From: Pseudonocardia terrae
GTDB taxonomy: Bacteria; Actinomycetota; Actinomycetes; Mycobacteriales; Pseudonocardiaceae
Assembly: GCF_021343995.1 (NCBI RefSeq)
Contig: NZ_JAJTTE010000022.1
Span: 49,175 to 113,174, forward strand
Length of the DNA: 64,000 bases
Direction: 5' to 3'
Part shown: positions 61,909 through 64,000 of the stretch, piece after piece
How the letters are laid out: each line of letters starts with the position of its first letter
How positions within the stretch are numbered: the stretch's first letter is position 1
The notes under the pieces: generated by a model
The model's database searches: none
Told to the model about the DNA's origin: nothing
The model's input: the letters and a program-made list of their open reading frames with translations, nothing else
Made by a program: the position numbers and the translations under genes

Positions 61909-63351
61909 ATGACGTTGCCATCGCCGTGCCTCGCCGGCCGCTGGTCCACGGGCGTCGCCCTGGCCCTGCTCGGCCTGGCCCCCTTCGTGCTGCTCTCGAC
62001 CGCGCCGTTCCTGTTCACCGCGGTACAGGCGCACGAGCTCGGCACCGACCGCGCCGGGCTGCAGCTCGGCCAGGGGCTGGCCAACGCCTCCTACGCGTTC
62101 AGCGTGGTGGTCGCCGCCGACCTCGTCCGCCGCATCGACCCCCGCCGGATCTACCTCGGCTGCACCCTGCTCATCGCGGCCGGGGCCGGCGTGGCGGCGC
62201 TCGCCGGGTCGAACGGTGCACTGATCGCGGGTCGCGTGCTGCTGGGGCTGGGCAGCGGGATGCTGCTCGTGGTGGCGCTGCCGCCGGCCGTGACCGGACA
62301 CGGGCCGCGGCGGGTCCCGCTCACCGTCGCGCTCATCAATCTGGGGCTCTTCGGCGGATCGGTGCTCGGCACGTCGCTCGGCGGGTTCGCCGCCGCGCCC
62401 GGGGCGTGGCGTTGGGTGTTCGCCGGGGCCGCCGCGATCGGAATCGCCGGGTTCGTGGTGGGGATGCTCGGCTTCGAGCGCGGCGAGGCCGAGGCGCCCC
62501 GGATGGGGTTCGACCCGTCCGGGATCCCGCTCGCCGCGGCCGCGACCTTCCTGCCGTTCGTGGGGGTGAGCATGCTCGTCGGGAGCCCGCCCACCTCCCC
62601 CGGCTTCGTGGTGCCGACGGCCGTCGGGCTCGCCGCCCTCCTCCTGCTCGTGGTGCGCGAGTACCGCAAGGAGCACCCGCTGATGCCGGCCCGGCTGATC
62701 GCCCACACGCTGCCGATCACCGGCGTCGGCGCGGCGATGATCACCGGGGCCGGGTTCACCGCCTTCACCGAGCTGGCCGTCCTGCGGCTCCAGCAGGTCG
62801 AGGGGCACTCCCCGGTCGTCGTCGGCGCGACGCTGGCGACCGAGGTGGCGGGGATGGTGCTGGCGATCCTGCTGATCGTGCGGGTGCTGCCGACCCGCTG
62901 GCCGCCCGTGCTGGTGCTCGGCGGCCTGGTCACCGTGTGTGCGGCGGGAGGTGTGCTGCTGAGCGGCGGCGGGCTCCCGACCGCCGCCGTGGCGGGGTTC
63001 CTGCTCGGGCTGGGCGCCGGCACCGGCGTCGGACCTGGCCTGTTCCTCGGCGCGCTCAGCGTGCCCGCACCCCGGCTCGGACCGGCCTTCGCGCTCGTCC
63101 AGCTGCTGCGCTCGGAGGCGGCGTTCCTCGCGGCGCCGGTGGTGATGAAGCTGGCCATGTCCGACGGCCCCGGTGCGATCGACCGCACGATCCTGATCGG
63201 CGTGGCGGTCACCGGCGTCGGCGCGGTCGTGCTGACCGCCGTGCTGCTCCTCGGCGGCTCCGGGCCGCAGACGCCCGACCTGCGGCGCTGGACGGAGGGC
63301 GAGGGCACCGCGTTCCACTCCCCGCCGGTCGCGGCGGTGCTGCGGGAGTGA
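61909..63351 (+). CDS. MFS transporter
   Basis: 480 residues, 14 hydrophobic segments (VALALLGLAPFVLLSTAPFL, LIAGRVLLGLGSGMLLVVAL, LGLFGGSVLGTSLGGFAAAP, GAGTGVGPGLFLGALSVPAP), like drug/proton antiporters. Substrate unknown. ATG 61909 is chosen; GTG 61882 is also open, but the intervening bases are part of a local duplication (cccgatgac words at 61864 and 61905). The stop lies in the first unit of a 17-bp repeat array. Confidence 0.82.
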   Translation: MTLPSPCLAGRWSTGVALALLGLAPFVLLSTAPFLFTAVQAHELGTDRAGLQLGQGLANASYAFSVVVAADLVRRIDPRRIYLGCTLLIAAGAGVAALAGSNGALIAGRVLLGLGSGMLLVVALPPAVTGHGPRRVPLTVALINLGLFGGSVLGTSLGGFAAAPGAWRWVFAGAAAIGIAGFVVGMLGFERGEAEAPRMGFDPSGIPLAAAATFLPFVGVSMLVGSPPTSPGFVVPTAVGLAALLLLVVREYRKEHPLMPARLIAHTLPITGVGAAMITGAGFTAFTELAVLRLQQVEGHSPVVVGATLATEVAGMVLAILLIVRVLPTRWPPVLVLGGLVTVCAAGGVLLSGGGLPTAAVAGFLLGLGAGTGVGPGLFLGALSVPAPRLGPAFALVQLLRSEAAFLAAPVVMKLAMSDGPGAIDRTILIGVAVTGVGAVVLTAVLLLGGSGPQTPDLRRWTEGEGTAFHSPPVAAVLRE

Positions 63352-63441
63352 CGGGGCTGCGGGAGTGACGGGGCTGCGGGAGTGACCGGGCTACGGGAGT
63401 GACCGGGCTACGGGAGTGACGGGGCTACGGGAGTGACGGGC
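63340..63441. repeat. 17-bp tandem repeat, six units, across the MFS stop codon
   Basis: Six exact-length units start at 63340, 63357, 63374, 63391, 63408 and 63425, each ct(g/a)cgggagtgac(g/c)gg(g/c). The first holds the last codons and TGA (63349-63351) of the MFS gene, and every later unit repeats that TGA. Confidence 0.97.
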
Positions 63442-63571
63442 CGGAGCTGCAGGCGTGACGACCTGCTACGGGCGGTGTGTGGGCGTGCCGGCGCGGCGGG
63501 CGGCGTGTGGCGCCGGTGTCATCGGGTACGCCGGACCCGGACCGCCGCGACAGGACGAGGGAGGCCCTTCC

Positions 63572-63745
63572 GTGCAGGACCCCGGCCGTGAGGACCGCGA
63601 GGACCGCGACACCCGCACCGACAGCCGCACCGCGACCGCGGAGGACGACGACCGCGCGCGCGAGGAGCGGGTCGACGAGCTGGCCGAGCAGATGAACGTG
63701 GCGAACAACTGCTCGCCGCCCCGCCCGGGCGACCCGGAGTACTGA
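63572..63745 (+). CDS. Small acidic/basic protein, unknown
   Basis: 57 residues, highly charged (QDPGREDREDRDTRTDSRTA, EERVDELAEQMNVANN) and ending CSPPRPGDPEY. GTG 63572 has GGGAGG 7 nt upstream, which supports translation. It ends 8 bp before the PfkB start, so the two may be cotranscribed. No family is recognised. Confidence 0.55.
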   Translation: MQDPGREDREDRDTRTDSRTATAEDDDRAREERVDELAEQMNVANNCSPPRPGDPEY

Positions 63746-63753
63746 TCCCCGGC

Positions 63754-64000
63754 ATGGACGTGCCGGTCGTCCCCGAGGTCGTCGTGGTCGGCCAGCTGGC
63801 CCGGGACCTGGTCCTGGTCGTCGACGCCCTGCCGGAGCCCGGCACTCCGCTCGAGGACGGCGGCGACGGCGACGGCAGCGACGAGCACGGCGGGGAGGGC
63901 GGCGACAGTGGGAACGGCGAGCCCCGCGGGAACGCCGAGCCTTCCGGGACCGGCGAGCACGGCGGGACCGGCGAGCACGGCGGGACCGGCGAGCACGGCG
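63754..64000 (+). CDS. PfkB-family carbohydrate kinase, N-terminal part (cut by window edge)
   Basis: The 82 visible residues begin with the ribokinase-type first strand EVVVVGQLARDLVLVVDALP, then PEPGT. After that, where the family continues into its substrate-binding lid, there is an insertion of about 45 residues rich in Gly, Asp and Glu, ending in GTGEHG repeats from an 18-bp DNA repeat. The rest lies outside the window. It phosphorylates a sugar or nucleoside in relatives. Confidence 0.7.
   Translation, partial: MDVPVVPEVVVVGQLARDLVLVVDALPEPGTPLEDGGDGDGSDEHGGEGGDSGNGEPRGNAEPSGTGEHGGTGEHGGTGEHG

Overview
The window is 64 kb of very GC-rich DNA (almost every third codon position is G or C) with actinobacterial gene content: Mrp antiporter, IclR and MarR regulators, an F420-type luciferase-like oxidoreductase, Ku plus a stand-alone DNA ligase, a SigK/RskA/fasciclin locus, DUF3040/DUF1990/DUF3140 proteins and a gas-vesicle cluster of Streptomyces type. 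The pyc ... recG-DAK2-rpmB-ung block keeps the order seen in Mycobacterium. Pseudonocardiaceae, perhaps Pseudonocardia, is my best guess; this is inference. I see no rRNA, tRNA, CRISPR, insertion sequence or prophage.

Layout. 1-7.7 kb: 5' part of pyruvate carboxylase, a membrane protein, recG, a DAK2/FakA-type kinase, rpmB, a decayed DUF1540 gene, ung and a gamma-carbonic anhydrase. 7.7-13.8 kb: a complete mnh/mrpABCDEFG operon on the minus strand. 13.9-15.2 kb: an MFS exporter coupled to a 44-residue ORF. 15.3-24.3 kb: a glycolate/glyoxylate module made of malate synthase G, a divergent IclR regulator, a LldP/GlcA-type permease and glcDEF. It is followed by a cytochrome P450, its ferredoxin and a second permease (to 27.9 kb). 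28-34.4 kb: GNAT, DoxX, a divergent cupin/MarR pair with clear operators, a benzoylformate-decarboxylase-like enzyme with an aromatic-acid-type MFS permease, a monooxygenase-like protein and an M24 protein. 34.5-36.7 kb: ECF sigma factor, anti-sigma factor and fasciclin lipoprotein. 36.9-47.2 kb: two DUF1990 proteins, two luciferase-like oxidoreductases, an EamA-type transporter, an MprF/LysX-type lipid aminoacyltransferase, a DNA ligase, a HAD hydrolase and a YbdK-like ligase. 47.3-54.9 kb: Ku and the gas-vesicle cluster (minus strand, membrane protein-T/Y-Z-A-F-G-O-J-L-S-K). 55.2-64 kb: a G1 glutamic peptidase, a CPA1 antiporter, an RNase HI with an extra zinc-finger-like domain, stress-type oxidoreductases, a STAS protein, an MFS transporter and the start of a PfkB kinase.

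How it works together. The glc module can import glycolate or lactate, oxidise glycolate to glyoxylate and condense it with acetyl-CoA to malate, probably under the IclR protein. The Mrp operon, the CPA1 antiporter and gas vesicles point to ion and pH homeostasis and buoyancy or stress adaptation. Ku and the ligase form an end-joining pair.

Cross-cutting structure. At least six genes have short direct repeats at the 3' end (periods 14, 17, 18, 22 and 50 bp). In several of them the repeat unit contains the stop codon. Translation starts lean on 4-bp ATGA/GTGA overlaps and on leaderless starts with a -10 box 6-7 nt upstream. Three tiny ORFs (before glcD, between mnhD and mnhE, and before the MprF-like gene) look like leader or bridging cistrons.
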